A model generated the notes under the pieces. That model did no database searches, was not told the origin of the DNA, and saw only the letters and a list, made by a program, of their open reading frames with translations. The position numbers and the translations under genes were made by a program. Shown one piece after another: positions 50,932-59,456 of a stretch of 64,000 nt of DNA. The stretch comes from Psychrobacillus sp042944905. GTDB taxonomy: Bacteria; Bacillota; Bacilli; Bacillales_A; Planococcaceae. How positions within the stretch are numbered: position 1 is the stretch's first letter; each line of letters starts with the position of its first letter. Where the stretch lies: positions 2,170,001 through 2,234,000 of the forward strand of contig NZ_CP168496.1 of the NCBI RefSeq assembly GCF_042944905.1, given 5' to 3'.

Positions 50932-51877
50932 CTTCGTAAGCTTGTATAATTTTTGCGACAAGTGGATGGCGAACGACATCTCCTTGTTCTAAATATTGAA
51001 AATGGATTCCCGATACACTTTTTAATATTTTTTCTGCGATGATTAATCCAGATTCAGCTCCTTTTGGCAAATCAATTTGAGTTTTATCCCCTGTGATTAC
51101 CATTTTAGAACCAAATCCCATACGGGTAAGGAACATTTTCATTTGCGCTTTGGTTGTGTTTTGTGCTTCATCCAATATTACGAACGCATCATCTAAAGTC
51201 CTTCCTCTCATATAAGCGAGAGGTGCAATTTCAATCGTCCCACGTTCCATAAGTCGTTCCGTTTGTTCCATCCCTAAAACATCATGTAACGCATCGTATA
51301 ACGGCCTTAAATACGGGTCTACCTTCTCTTTTAGATCTCCTGGTAGAAAACCTAGACTTTCACCTGCTTCAACAGCAGGACGTGTTAGAATGATTTTTTT
51401 CACATGGGCGTTTTTCAAAGCCTGTGTTGCCATTACTACAGCTAAATACGTTTTACCCGTTCCAGCTGGACCAATACCAAACGCTAAATCAAATCGCCGT
51501 ATACCTTGTATATATTCCCGTTGTCCAATTGTTTTAGCTCGAATCGCTTTTCCTTTTGTATTTTTTGCAATTTCTTCGTCGTATAACCCAGAAAAATACT
51601 CAATCGTACCGTTAATACTCATCTCAATAGCGGAGGAAACATCACGGAGATTTATATTAATCCCTTTGTGAACAACTGCAAGAAGTTGCTCCATCAACTT
51701 TTTTGCTTCTTCCACATTTTTTTCGTCTCCAGCAATCCTTATTGTTTCTCCTCTAGTGATCAGTTGTACTTTTAGTTCCTCTTCAATAAGCTTTAGATTT
51801 TTATCTGATATGCCAAGAAGCATTACTGCTTCGGCAGTGTCTTTCAAATTAAGGTCTAATTGTGTATGCTCGCTCAT
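50918..51877 (-). CDS. phoH: PhoH family ATPase
   Basis: A 319-residue protein with an N-terminal KH-like part and a P-loop ATPase: Walker A GPAGTGKTY (about 131-139), TRPAVEAGESLGFLPGD, Walker B FVILDEAQNT. It is the PhoH/YbeZ-type partner that usually works with YbeY in RNA metabolism. The start ATG 51877 follows AAGGAGACG. It overlaps yqfD by 4 bp. Confidence 0.95.
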   Translation of the reverse strand: MSEHTQLDLNLKDTAEAVMLLGISDKNLKLIEEELKVQLITRGETIRIAGDEKNVEEAKKLMEQLLAVVHKGININLRDVSSAIEMSINGTIEYFSGLYDEEIAKNTKGKAIRAKTIGQREYIQGIRRFDLAFGIGPAGTGKTYLAVVMATQALKNAHVKKIILTRPAVEAGESLGFLPGDLKEKVDPYLRPLYDALHDVLGMEQTERLMERGTIEIAPLAYMRGRTLDDAFVILDEAQNTTKAQMKMFLTRMGFGSKMVITGDKTQIDLPKGAESGLIIAEKILKSVSGIHFQYLEQGDVVRHPLVAKIIQAYEEQQP

Positions 51878-52980
51878 GCTTCGTCTCCTTGGGGTATAAC
51901 TTGTGGAATCGCAATATTTTCATTTATCAAAAATAATACTTTCCCTTTTACTTTATCATTTTGAATAGTCACCTGTAAAATTTTATCCTCGAGTATTTGC
52001 GTCCCTGCAGGAAGTTCATTTATAATTTTTTGATAAAGTAACGGCCGTATTAATTTTTCCATCGATTGCTTATCCAATAAATAGGATTCCTCCTTTAAAT
52101 TCCTTATATATCCTGCTTCCAGATAATTTTGGAGAAGAGTAGGAAGAGATATCTCCTTCCAGTATTCAATTTTTTTGTCCCCTTTTCTTTGAACGACAAG
52201 CTTTCGATCATTTGGTTTCATCAAACTAACCTTTTGTGGAATTTCAAACTCAAGCTCAATCCAATAGTTAGCAAATACTTTCCCTTCGGCACTTGTAATA
52301 ATTCTTTTATCTCCTTGTGTGACAAAACCATTTACTAAAATATCTCCTTTGTTAACGGAGACATTTTTTTCAACAGCCCTTACTCCTTTTACTAATTCAA
52401 AGTCAGTAACAACTCCACTTCTTTTCGCAATCAGATGCGTTGGTGGTGCATTTTTTATCTCACGCTCCGACTGAATAGGAGCAAGCATGGGGGTTACAGT
52501 AAATTTGGATCCCGATTTCGTAAAATGTACCCATGAGTATTCTTTATGTTTTAGCAGTATTTTCTGCCTTATTTCTTGTTCGGAAGGTAAACTAGACGAA
52601 CGTATTTTTTCTTTAATGTTCAATACCTTCAGTTCTTCCGAGAGAAGAACATTGCTTTCTGGCGAATCTGACTCAATTTGAACACTCCATATAAATTGCG
52701 CAAGAATCACAGGTATAATGATAAACAATACAAAACCAATAATTGAAAACGACCGAGAAGAAATTGTTCCTTCCTTCATCTTGTCTTCCAATTGAACGGA
52801 GAGCCGTAATGACCTCCTGATCTTTCGGAAAAGCTTTAAATCTTTTCTTTTTATAGAAAAAAAGAGGTATTGTTCTGAACTGTACACTTGATAAATAACA
52901 ATATTCGCTGAAAGTAAACGCTGAAATAAAAGGTGTTGATTCGTTTTTACTGGTACTTTTACTTGAATAAGCTGTTGCAT
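51874..52980 (-). CDS. yqfD: Sporulation protein YqfD
   Basis: A 368-residue protein with one membrane helix (about 80-102) and the family segments KVLNIKEKIRSSSLP, EYSWVHFTKSGSKFTVTPM, ERE-KNAPPTHLIAKRSGVVTDFEL and GDILVNGFVTQG (visible as separate motifs). It is the YqfD/IV-type sporulation protein expressed in the mother cell in Bacillus; its molecular role is unclear. It overlaps phoH by 4 bp, and yqfC's stop by one base. Confidence 0.92.
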   Translation of the reverse strand: MQQLIQVKVPVKTNQHLLFQRLLSANIVIYQVYSSEQYLFFSIKRKDLKLFRKIRRSLRLSVQLEDKMKEGTISSRSFSIIGFVLFIIIPVILAQFIWSVQIESDSPESNVLLSEELKVLNIKEKIRSSSLPSEQEIRQKILLKHKEYSWVHFTKSGSKFTVTPMLAPIQSEREIKNAPPTHLIAKRSGVVTDFELVKGVRAVEKNVSVNKGDILVNGFVTQGDKRIITSAEGKVFANYWIELEFEIPQKVSLMKPNDRKLVVQRKGDKKIEYWKEISLPTLLQNYLEAGYIRNLKEESYLLDKQSMEKLIRPLLYQKIINELPAGTQILEDKILQVTIQNDKVKGKVLFLINENIAIPQVIPQGDEA

Positions 52981-53219
52981 TACTGTTTTTCCTTCCTCGT
53001 AATTTTGAAATACATGAGTTCATCGACAACTATTCGGAGTTGTTCCATAGAGAGTGATTTGATCTCTAAAGCATTTGCTTGAATTTCTAAAAGGAAATCA
53101 TCGTAAGCACAAACTAAATTGTTTTCTTTCAATCGAAGAATCGTTATTTCATAATCTAAAATAATTTCGCTAAAGTTTTCAATCATAATACTCGCATGGA
53201 GTGGAAATAGTTTATTCAA
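52980..53219 (-). CDS. yqfC: Sporulation protein YqfC
   Basis: A 79-residue protein in the YabP/YqfC family: ENFSEIILDYEITILRLKENNLVCAYDDFLLEI in the centre. Such proteins are coat or cortex associated sporulation factors. It starts at TTG 53219. The Shine-Dalgarno AAAGGGGTG lies in the 3' arm of a 16-bp perfect hairpin (53223-53262) that also looks like a terminator. So translation or transcription of the sporulation operon may be gated. Confidence 0.82.
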   Translation of the reverse strand: MNKLFPLHASIMIENFSEIILDYEITILRLKENNLVCAYDDFLLEIQANALEIKSLSMEQLRIVVDELMYFKITRKEKQ

Positions 53220-53262
53220 AAAAACACCCCTTTACATGACTTTATGCATGTAAAGGGGTGTT
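53218..53262 (-). terminator. Terminator hairpin that contains the yqfC ribosome binding site
   Basis: On the minus strand, AACACCCCTTTACATG (53262-53247), an 8-nt loop, CATGTAAAGGGGTGTT (53238-53223), then TTTTT running into the TTG start of yqfC. The SD sequence AAAGGGGTG is fully paired in the stem. Confidence 0.88.
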
Positions 53263-53268
53263 CATGAG

Positions 53269-53688
53269 TTATCTTTTCGATTTTGGTGGTGCAAGAATCT
53301 CCGAAAATACAATCGCTCTTACTAGTTCATCTTGAGAACTAGGCAAGATATGAGTAATAATCGGTTTAGATACTTGCTTCTCCACTTTATTTACTTGATG
53401 GATTGATAATCGACCAGAAGATCTTGGAGTCCCTTGATCCCTGCTTACCACTCGCTCCAATTTTTCAACCACAACTGGCGCTTTTTTAACAATCGGTTTC
53501 TCTCGATTCAATTGCTGTTTATGCTCTTCCATAAAATCTTTTGCAAAATCTCCTAAATCTTTAAATGGATTTTCTACGAAAGGCTTTACTTGCTGCGCTC
53601 TTTTTACAGGACTTTGTACAGGTGCTTTTTTCTTTTTCAATAAAGTACTGACGATTAACGAAATAACTATTAATATTATACCTTCCAA
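53269..53688 (-). CDS. Uncharacterised membrane-anchored protein downstream of floA
   Basis: A 139-residue protein: one short membrane helix (about 4-17), a KKKK stop, a long basic and Pro-rich region, and a conserved C-terminal motif DELVRAIVFSEILAPPKSKR. The helix and the position next to floA suggest a membrane microdomain partner, but that is a guess. It starts at TTG 53688 with AAAGGAGG. It lies in the place of B. subtilis yqfB; I see no clear similarity. Confidence 0.7.
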   Translation of the reverse strand: MEGIILIVISLIVSTLLKKKKAPVQSPVKRAQQVKPFVENPFKDLGDFAKDFMEEHKQQLNREKPIVKKAPVVVEKLERVVSRDQGTPRSSGRLSIHQVNKVEKQVSKPIITHILPSSQDELVRAIVFSEILAPPKSKR

Positions 53689-53715
53689 GGAGAAAACCTC
53701 CTTTCCCCTATATTA

Positions 53716-54717
53716 TTAGTCTTTAAGTTCCTCAGTAGAAGGTTTGTCTCCTCCGACTTTGCTAATGGAATCTCTCATGCTAGTGTCAGCTTGGATATTT
53801 TTGTAATTCATATAATCCATTACACCAATATTTCCTTCACGTAGTGCTTCTGCCATTGCTAAAGGCACTTCCGCTTCTGCTTCCACTACTTTCGAGCGCA
53901 TTTCTACTACTTTTGCTTTCATTTCTTGTTCAGAAGCAACAGCCATTGCACGGCGTTCTTCTGCTTTTGCTTGAGCAATTTTCTTATCTGCTTCTGCTTG
54001 TTCAGTTTGTAGTTCTGCACCAATATTTTTACCTATATCAACATCCGCAATATCAATCGATAGAATTTCAAATGCAGTTCCAGAATCTAATCCTTTAGCT
54101 AATACAGTTTGAGATATTAAATCCGGATTTTCAAGTACTCGCTCATGACTTGTACTAGAACCGATCGTACTAATAATTCCTTCCCCAACTCGGGCAACAA
54201 TTGTCTCTTCACCAGCACCACCGACTAAACGATCGATATTGGCACGAACTGTAATACGAGCTTTCGCTTTCACTTCAATCCCGTTCATTGCAACACCCGC
54301 GATAAATGGTGTCTCAATAACTTTAGGATTTACTGACATTTGTACTGCTTCTAATACGTCACGTCCGGCAAGATCAATTGCTGCCGCACGTTCAAACGTT
54401 AGTGCAATATTTGCGCGGTGTGCTGCGATTAAAGCATTAACAACGCGGTCTACATTACCACCAGCCAAATAATGACTTTCTAATTGATTGATAGAAACGC
54501 TTAACCCAGCTTTATGCGCTTTAATAAGTGGATTTACGATGCGAGATGGAACTACTCGTCGTAATCTCATTCCTACTAAAGTAAAGATACTAATTTTAAC
54601 CCCTGCTGCTAGTGCTGAAATCCATAATGCGATTGGAAAAAATGTGAAAAATACAGATAACACGATAAACGCTAAAACAATTATTACAATTAATCCAATC
54701 ATAGTACCATCAATCAT
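53716..54717 (-). CDS. floA: Flotillin-like protein FloA
   Basis: A 333-residue protein. An N-terminal hairpin membrane segment (about 5-50) is followed by an SPFH/PHB domain (KARITVRANIDRLVGGAGEETIVARVGEGI) and an alanine/glutamate-rich coiled coil (EQAEADKKIAQAKAEERRAMAV, EMRSKVVEAEAEVPLAMAEAL). FloA scaffolds functional membrane microdomains. It overlaps nfeD by 4 bp. RBS AAGGGGAGG. Confidence 0.95.
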   Translation of the reverse strand: MIDGTMIGLIVIIVLAFIVLSVFFTFFPIALWISALAAGVKISIFTLVGMRLRRVVPSRIVNPLIKAHKAGLSVSINQLESHYLAGGNVDRVVNALIAAHRANIALTFERAAAIDLAGRDVLEAVQMSVNPKVIETPFIAGVAMNGIEVKAKARITVRANIDRLVGGAGEETIVARVGEGIISTIGSSTSHERVLENPDLISQTVLAKGLDSGTAFEILSIDIADVDIGKNIGAELQTEQAEADKKIAQAKAEERRAMAVASEQEMKAKVVEMRSKVVEAEAEVPLAMAEALREGNIGVMDYMNYKNIQADTSMRDSISKVGGDKPSTEELKD

Positions 54718-56045
54718 TCTATTTCCTCCCCTTTTGAAACTTCTCGCACAACTATACGAGAACCCTCTACTTTTATAATGATAACATGTTTATCTCTTTC
54801 TACAAAACTTCCATCTGAAACCGCGTCTATACGCTCGTCATGAATACGAATGGATCCGGCAGGTCTGAGAGGTGTCATCGTAACGGCAATCTTTCCGATT
54901 AGCTCAAGCCTATTCTCGTTCGACACATACCCTTGCTCTGTAGTTGTTGCATCCGATAAAATTACCTTGCTTAACACTTTCAATTGTTTTCCGAAGAACT
55001 TCATTATGATCACCATTCCCACTATAGCTACTGTTAAAGCAATTAATACAGAAATACTCATTAGAAAAATATTACCACCAGCTAATATGATACTAAAAAT
55101 AATAGCTGCTGCACCTAATATACCACTTATTCCTCCTGGTAAGTAAAATTCCGCAATTATTAATATTACTCCGATAACAAAAATAATAATCGCTTCATAA
55201 CCAGCAAGGCCTGCTACCAAATGTCCAAAAAAGAATAGCGCCAAAGATATAAGTCCCATCGTGCCTGCAACACCAAACCCTGGAGAATATAATTCAACAA
55301 TTAAACCAAGACTAGCAATAGATAGTAAGATTGGTACAACAATCGGGTTAGTAATAAATCTTGCAAGTAATTCTGTAAAAGTTTCTTCGGTTTCAACGAT
55401 TTTTGCATCTGTAAGATTTGTTAATCCAAGCAGTCCTTTTAGAGATCTTACGGTTCCGTTTGAATAACCAACCTCCAATGCTTCAGAGGATGTAAGAGTT
55501 AACAATTCACCACTTGGTGCTCTATACTCTGGAAGATGAACAGTCTCATCCGCCATTGCTTGAGCATAAATTGGATTTTTACCCGTTAACTCCGCAGCAT
55601 TAATCATTTTCGCTTTCCACGCACTATTTGCCTTCTTATCAGCAGTATTTCCGCTACTGTCGATAACAGCTGCCGCACCTATTGTCCCACCTGGTGACAT
55701 ATAAATCTCATCCGTATGAAGCGCTAAATAAGCACCTGCGGACAACGCTTCCGAGTTAATATACGCAATTTTTCGAATCGAGGTAGAATCGAGTAAATTG
55801 ACTATTTTTTCAGCGGAATCTACAAATCCTCCAGGCGTATTAATCTCTAAAATAATTGCATCAGCGCCTGCTTCTTCTGCTTCATGAATCGATCTTTTCA
55901 AAAAAGCATATAATCCTTTTTCTACTTCTTTATGAATTGGTATTTTGTACACTATTGGAGCATCGGCAGATGCCATTGTAGGTATCATGATGAAAAAAGT
56001 TAAAAATAATAGAAAAAAAGAAATAATGTACCGAAACAATTTCAT
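54714..56045 (-). CDS. nfeD: NfeD family protein (ClpP-class serine protease-like, YqeZ)
   Basis: A 443-residue membrane protein. A Sec signal (MKLFRYIISFFLLFLTFFIMIPTMASA) is followed by a ClpP-like domain with EINTPGGFVDSAEKI and the Ser region SEALSAGAYLALHTDE, then membrane helices (about 230-350) and a C-terminal OB fold (RLELIGKIAVTMTPLRPAGSIRI..DAVSDG). It is the long-form NfeD, usual partner of flotillin. RBS GAAGGGAGG. It has no yqeY gene upstream, unlike B. subtilis. Confidence 0.92.
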   Translation of the reverse strand: MKLFRYIISFFLLFLTFFIMIPTMASADAPIVYKIPIHKEVEKGLYAFLKRSIHEAEEAGADAIILEINTPGGFVDSAEKIVNLLDSTSIRKIAYINSEALSAGAYLALHTDEIYMSPGGTIGAAAVIDSSGNTADKKANSAWKAKMINAAELTGKNPIYAQAMADETVHLPEYRAPSGELLTLTSSEALEVGYSNGTVRSLKGLLGLTNLTDAKIVETEETFTELLARFITNPIVVPILLSIASLGLIVELYSPGFGVAGTMGLISLALFFFGHLVAGLAGYEAIIIFVIGVILIIAEFYLPGGISGILGAAAIIFSIILAGGNIFLMSISVLIALTVAIVGMVIIMKFFGKQLKVLSKVILSDATTTEQGYVSNENRLELIGKIAVTMTPLRPAGSIRIHDERIDAVSDGSFVERDKHVIIIKVEGSRIVVREVSKGEEIE

Positions 56046-56106
56046 CCTTTAACCTCCCTTCTTCTATATGTATATACTTCTATACGGAGTAGAACAGAAA
56101 AAGTTT

Positions 56107-56145
56107 CAAAAAAAATAAACCGAGAAAATAAATTTTCTCGGTTTA
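56107..56145 (-). terminator. Terminator upstream of nfeD
   Basis: TAAACCGAGAAAA (56116-56128) and TTTTCTCGGTTTA (56133-56145), a 13-bp perfect stem with a 4-nt loop; TTTTTTTT follows on the minus strand. It ends the rpsU transcript. Confidence 0.88.
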
Positions 56146-56214
56146 CATAATTGTAAATGTTAATCATAAAGTACGTGTTTGGAACGTAGGGATGGTTGGG
56201 ATAAAAATACCACA

Positions 56215-56266
56215 TACGTTAACGTGCATCTTTTGATTTCTTTTTACGTTTCACGCTTGGGTTTTA
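56215..56266 (-). pseudogene. Decayed partial copy of the rpsU 3' end
   Basis: On the minus strand, AAACCCAAGCGTGAAACG then TAAAAAGAAATC and CGTTAACG line up with the rpsU segment AAACCAAGCGTAAAACG...CGTAAACG (56361-56314), with one inserted C and several substitutions. The insertion breaks the frame. It sits about 95 bp downstream of the intact gene. Confidence 0.75.
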
Positions 56267-56303
56267 GAAACCACAGCTTCGAAGCTTTGTAAATTTCAAT
56301 TAA

Positions 56304-56477
56304 TTAGAATTTACGTTTACGGGCAGCTTCAGATTTCTTTTTACGTTTTACGCTTGGTTTTTCATAAAACTCGCGCTTTCTTACCTCTTGAATTGTACCA
56401 CTTTTAGATACAGTACGTTTGAAGCGGCGAAGAGCATCTTCAAGCGATTCGTTTTTACGAACGACAGTTTTTGACAT
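56304..56477 (-). CDS. rpsU: Ribosomal protein bS21
   Basis: A 57-residue very basic protein, MSKTVVRKNESLEDALRRFK, with the C-terminal KRKKKSEAARKRKF. bS21 joins the 30S platform near the anti-Shine-Dalgarno. The start ATG 56477 follows GGGAGGGAAAAAGAG; an in-frame ATG at 56501 is before that site. It is not in the dnaG-rpoD operon as in enterics. A broken duplicate of its 3' end lies just downstream. Confidence 0.97.
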   Translation of the reverse strand: MSKTVVRKNESLEDALRRFKRTVSKSGTIQEVRKREFYEKPSVKRKKKSEAARKRKF

Positions 56478-56580
56478 CTCTTTTTCCCTCCCTCCGAACA
56501 CACGTCAAGCACATAACCATGTGTTATGTTCTAAAAAATTATATCGTATAGTTTCGACTTGGTCAATACTTACAACTAAA

Positions 56581-57252
56581 TTAATAATCAGATTTACTCG
56601 TTAATCCTTGCATAATGTCCACACCAGAGCTTGCACCAATTCTAGAAGCCCCTGCATCAACCATTGTTTGTAAATCTTCTAGGCTACGAACTCCCCCGGA
56701 AGCCTTCACACCTAAGTCCATACCTACAGTTCCACGCATAAGTTTAACGGCTTCAACTGTTGCTCCACCAGTAGAAAATCCAGTGGATGTTTTCACAAAA
56801 TCTGCTCCAGCTGCTTTAGATAATTCACTTGCTTTAATAATTTCTTCATCTGTTAATAAACAAACTTCTAAAATTACTTTAACAATTGCTTTTTCTTTTG
56901 CAGCATTCACTACTGCTTCTATATCATTTTTCACGAAATCAAAGTTAGCATCTTTTAAAGCCCCTACATTTATAACCATATCTATTTCATCTGCACCATT
57001 TTCAATCGCATTTTTTGTTTCGAATGCTTTTACTTCTGAAGTGCTAGCACCTAATGGAAATCCAATTACCGTACATACTTTCACTGGACTTTCTTGTAAT
57101 AGTTCAGCACTTAGCTTTACCCAAGTAGGATTTACGCATACAGATGCAAAAGTATACTTTTTTGCTTCCTCACATAATTTTTCAATTTGTTCTTTAGTAG
57201 CATTTTGTTTTAACAATGTATGGTCGATTAATGCAGCAATATTTTGTGTCAT
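56581..57252 (-). CDS. deoC: Deoxyribose-phosphate aldolase
   Basis: A 223-residue class I aldolase. IDHTLLK is at residues 9-15, VCTVIGFPLG and INVGALK follow, and the Schiff-base lysine is in ADFVKTSTGFSTGGAT (about 150). KASGGVRSLEDL holds the second lysine. It splits deoxyribose 5-phosphate to acetaldehyde and glyceraldehyde 3-phosphate. Other deo genes are not in this window. RBS GAGAGGGGAA. Confidence 0.96.
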   Translation of the reverse strand: MTQNIAALIDHTLLKQNATKEQIEKLCEEAKKYTFASVCVNPTWVKLSAELLQESPVKVCTVIGFPLGASTSEVKAFETKNAIENGADEIDMVINVGALKDANFDFVKNDIEAVVNAAKEKAIVKVILEVCLLTDEEIIKASELSKAAGADFVKTSTGFSTGGATVEAVKLMRGTVGMDLGVKASGGVRSLEDLQTMVDAGASRIGASSGVDIMQGLTSKSDY

Positions 57253-57306
57253 TTATATTCCCCTCTCGGAAGTTGTCCGTACCTCTTCATCATAATTGAA
57301 AAAACA

Positions 57307-57337
57307 AAAAAAAGCCAGTGAGATTCTCTTCACTGAC
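57307..57337 (-). terminator. Terminator of the dnaK-to-mtaB genes
   Basis: GCCAGTGA (57314-57321) and TCACTGAC (57330-57337) with one G-U pair and an 8-nt loop; TTTTTTT follows on the minus strand after the mtaB stop. Confidence 0.78.
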
Positions 57338-57349
57338 CTTCACTTTATT

Positions 57350-58690
57350 TTAGACTAATTCTTCCATGTGATCTAATACTCGAACAAATTGACCTTCGTT
57401 GTATGGATAACCGGATTTAGTAATTTTGACACGAACTAGCTTTCCGATTAAATCTTCTGAACCAGGAATAACAACTTTTAAGTAGTTATCAGTATATCCT
57501 TCAACTAAATTCGTCTTAGAATCCATTTTATACTTTTCTTCTGGAATAATTTCTACTATTTCTCCTTCAAAACGAGAAGCATATTCTACTGCTAATTGGT
57601 CATTTAATGAGATTAGACGGTGAACTCGCTCATTTTTTACTTCTTCATCAACTTGGTCTTCCATTCTAGCAGCAGGCGTACCAGTGCGCTTAGAATACGG
57701 GAAAACATGCAGCTCTGAAAAACGTTGGTCACGGATAAAATTAAAAGTCTCCATAAATTCTTCTTCTGTTTCACCAGGGAACCCAACAATAACATCTGAA
57801 GTAATAGCTAAATCAGGTAGTGCTTCTCTTAAGCGATCTAATCGATTAGCGAAAAATTCCATTGTGTATTTTCTACGCATTCTCTTAAGTACAGTATCTG
57901 ACCCAGATTGAATAGGGATATGTAGATGTCTTACAACAATCTTCGAATCACGCAGAACATCAATTACTTCATCGGATAATTGGCTAGCTTCAATCGAGCT
58001 AATACGAAGCCTTTTAAGCCCTTTTACGTTCGATTCAATATCTCTTAAAAGCAGTGCTAAATTATAATCTTTTAAATCTTCACCGTAACCACCAGTATGG
58101 ATTCCTGTTAGGACGATTTCTAAATAACCAGCATCCACTAGTTGTTGAGCTTGATGGACAACCTCTTCTGGATCACGAGAACGCATAAGTCCGCGAGCCC
58201 ACGGGATTATACAAAAAGTACAAAAGTTATTACAACCTTCTTGGATTTTTAAAGATGCACGGGTGCGATCCGTGAAGGACGGCACATCTAACTCTTCATA
58301 CACACGATTCTTCATGATATTTCCAACCGCGTTAATCGGTTTTCGCTCTACTTTGTATTGTTCAATATAATCTAGCATCTTTGTTCGTTCTTGCGTTCCA
58401 ACGACAATATCTACTCCTGGAATCGCCATAATTTCTGCTGGCGACGTTTGTGCATAACACCCTGTTACGCATATAACCGCATCCGGATTTTGACGAATGG
58501 CACGACGAATGACTTGACGACTTTTTTTATCGCCCGTATTTGTAACTGTACATGTATTGATCACATATACATCAGACTGTTTTTCAAAATCTGTTCGTTC
58601 ATAGCCATTCTCTTTAAATAATTGCCAAATAGCTTCTGTCTCATAATGATTAACCTTACAGCCTAATGTATGGAATGCAACGGATGACAT
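57350..58690 (-). CDS. mtaB: tRNA N6-threonylcarbamoyladenosine (t6A37) methylthiotransferase MtaB
   Basis: A 446-residue radical SAM enzyme that converts t6A37 to ms2t6A37. The N-terminal UPF0004 domain has three cluster Cys (TLGCKVN, NTCTVT, TGCYAQ), the radical SAM motif is CNNFCTFCIIPWARG (about 150), and a C-terminal TRAM domain (about 375-440) binds tRNA. It is in a series with rsmE and prmA, and RBS AAGGAG is next to the ATG. Confidence 0.95.
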   Translation of the reverse strand: MSSVAFHTLGCKVNHYETEAIWQLFKENGYERTDFEKQSDVYVINTCTVTNTGDKKSRQVIRRAIRQNPDAVICVTGCYAQTSPAEIMAIPGVDIVVGTQERTKMLDYIEQYKVERKPINAVGNIMKNRVYEELDVPSFTDRTRASLKIQEGCNNFCTFCIIPWARGLMRSRDPEEVVHQAQQLVDAGYLEIVLTGIHTGGYGEDLKDYNLALLLRDIESNVKGLKRLRISSIEASQLSDEVIDVLRDSKIVVRHLHIPIQSGSDTVLKRMRRKYTMEFFANRLDRLREALPDLAITSDVIVGFPGETEEEFMETFNFIRDQRFSELHVFPYSKRTGTPAARMEDQVDEEVKNERVHRLISLNDQLAVEYASRFEGEIVEIIPEEKYKMDSKTNLVEGYTDNYLKVVIPGSEDLIGKLVRVKITKSGYPYNEGQFVRVLDHMEELV

Positions 58691-58705
58691 CTCCTTACAC
58701 CTCTT

Positions 58706-59446
58706 TCATTCATATTCATAAGAAATTGCAGCAAGCGCGTATAACGGTGCTGTTTCTGTTCGAAGTATTCTTGGTCCAAGTGAAATAGGTTGAAAATCAT
58801 TTTCTAATAAGCTTTTTATTTCCGAACGATCTAGTCCACCTTCTGGGCCAAATACAATAAGTATCGATTTCTTATCATGCACCTTTTTTAATTGCTCAGC
58901 AAATTTCTGGCGGTGTTCCAGCTTCGCATCTTCTTCATCTGCAACAAATTTCACATCGTATGTTGTGCCAACTTCTAATAGCTCTTCGAACGATATTGGC
59001 GTATGTATGTTAGGGATATAGGAACGATGAGATTGTTCAGCTGCTTCTTTCGCAATTTTTTGTAAACGAGCAATTTTCTTCTCGTTTTTTTGCTTATCCC
59101 ATTTAACAATCGATCTTTTTGCTGCAAATGGATAAAGTGTGTGCATGCCGAGTTCTGTCGCTTTTTGGGTGATTAGCTCTAATTTATCTCCTTTTGGAAG
59201 ACCACAAACAATCGAAACTTTTAACGGCATCTCGTTTGTTTGTTCAAGCTTTTCTTCCGCTTTCAACAAGACAGATTTAGCAGATCCCTCTACAATTGTC
59301 ATTGTATATGTTCTGTTTTCAGCAACGACATATACTTCATCACCTGGTGACATACGCATCACTTGAATCATGTGATGCGCGTCCTCCCCAGTAATGGTTA
59401 TATTATTATTCTCATCGATTTGTTCATTCGTAAAATAACGTTGCAT
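58706..59446 (-). CDS. rsmE: 16S rRNA (uracil(1498)-N3)-methyltransferase RsmE
   Basis: A 246-residue SPOUT-class protein with an N-terminal PUA-like part (MQRYFTNEQIDENNNITITGEDAHHMIQVMRM) and the knot motifs LIVFGPEGGLDRSEI and SLGPRILRTETAPLYALAAI. It methylates U1498 of 16S rRNA. It is 15 bp before mtaB and 10 bp after prmA, within the dnaK operon. Confidence 0.95.
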   Translation of the reverse strand: MQRYFTNEQIDENNNITITGEDAHHMIQVMRMSPGDEVYVVAENRTYTMTIVEGSAKSVLLKAEEKLEQTNEMPLKVSIVCGLPKGDKLELITQKATELGMHTLYPFAAKRSIVKWDKQKNEKKIARLQKIAKEAAEQSHRSYIPNIHTPISFEELLEVGTTYDVKFVADEEDAKLEHRQKFAEQLKKVHDKKSILIVFGPEGGLDRSEIKSLLENDFQPISLGPRILRTETAPLYALAAISYEYE

Positions 59447-59456
59447 AACAATCTCC

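Noticed and set aside
56615..57295. Long plus-strand open frame (226 aa) opposite deoC
   Set aside because: deoC is a full-length, well-conserved gene on the other strand. The plus frame has a Ser/Thr/Phe-rich composition typical of an antisense reading of an Ala/Lys-rich gene and no ribosome site.
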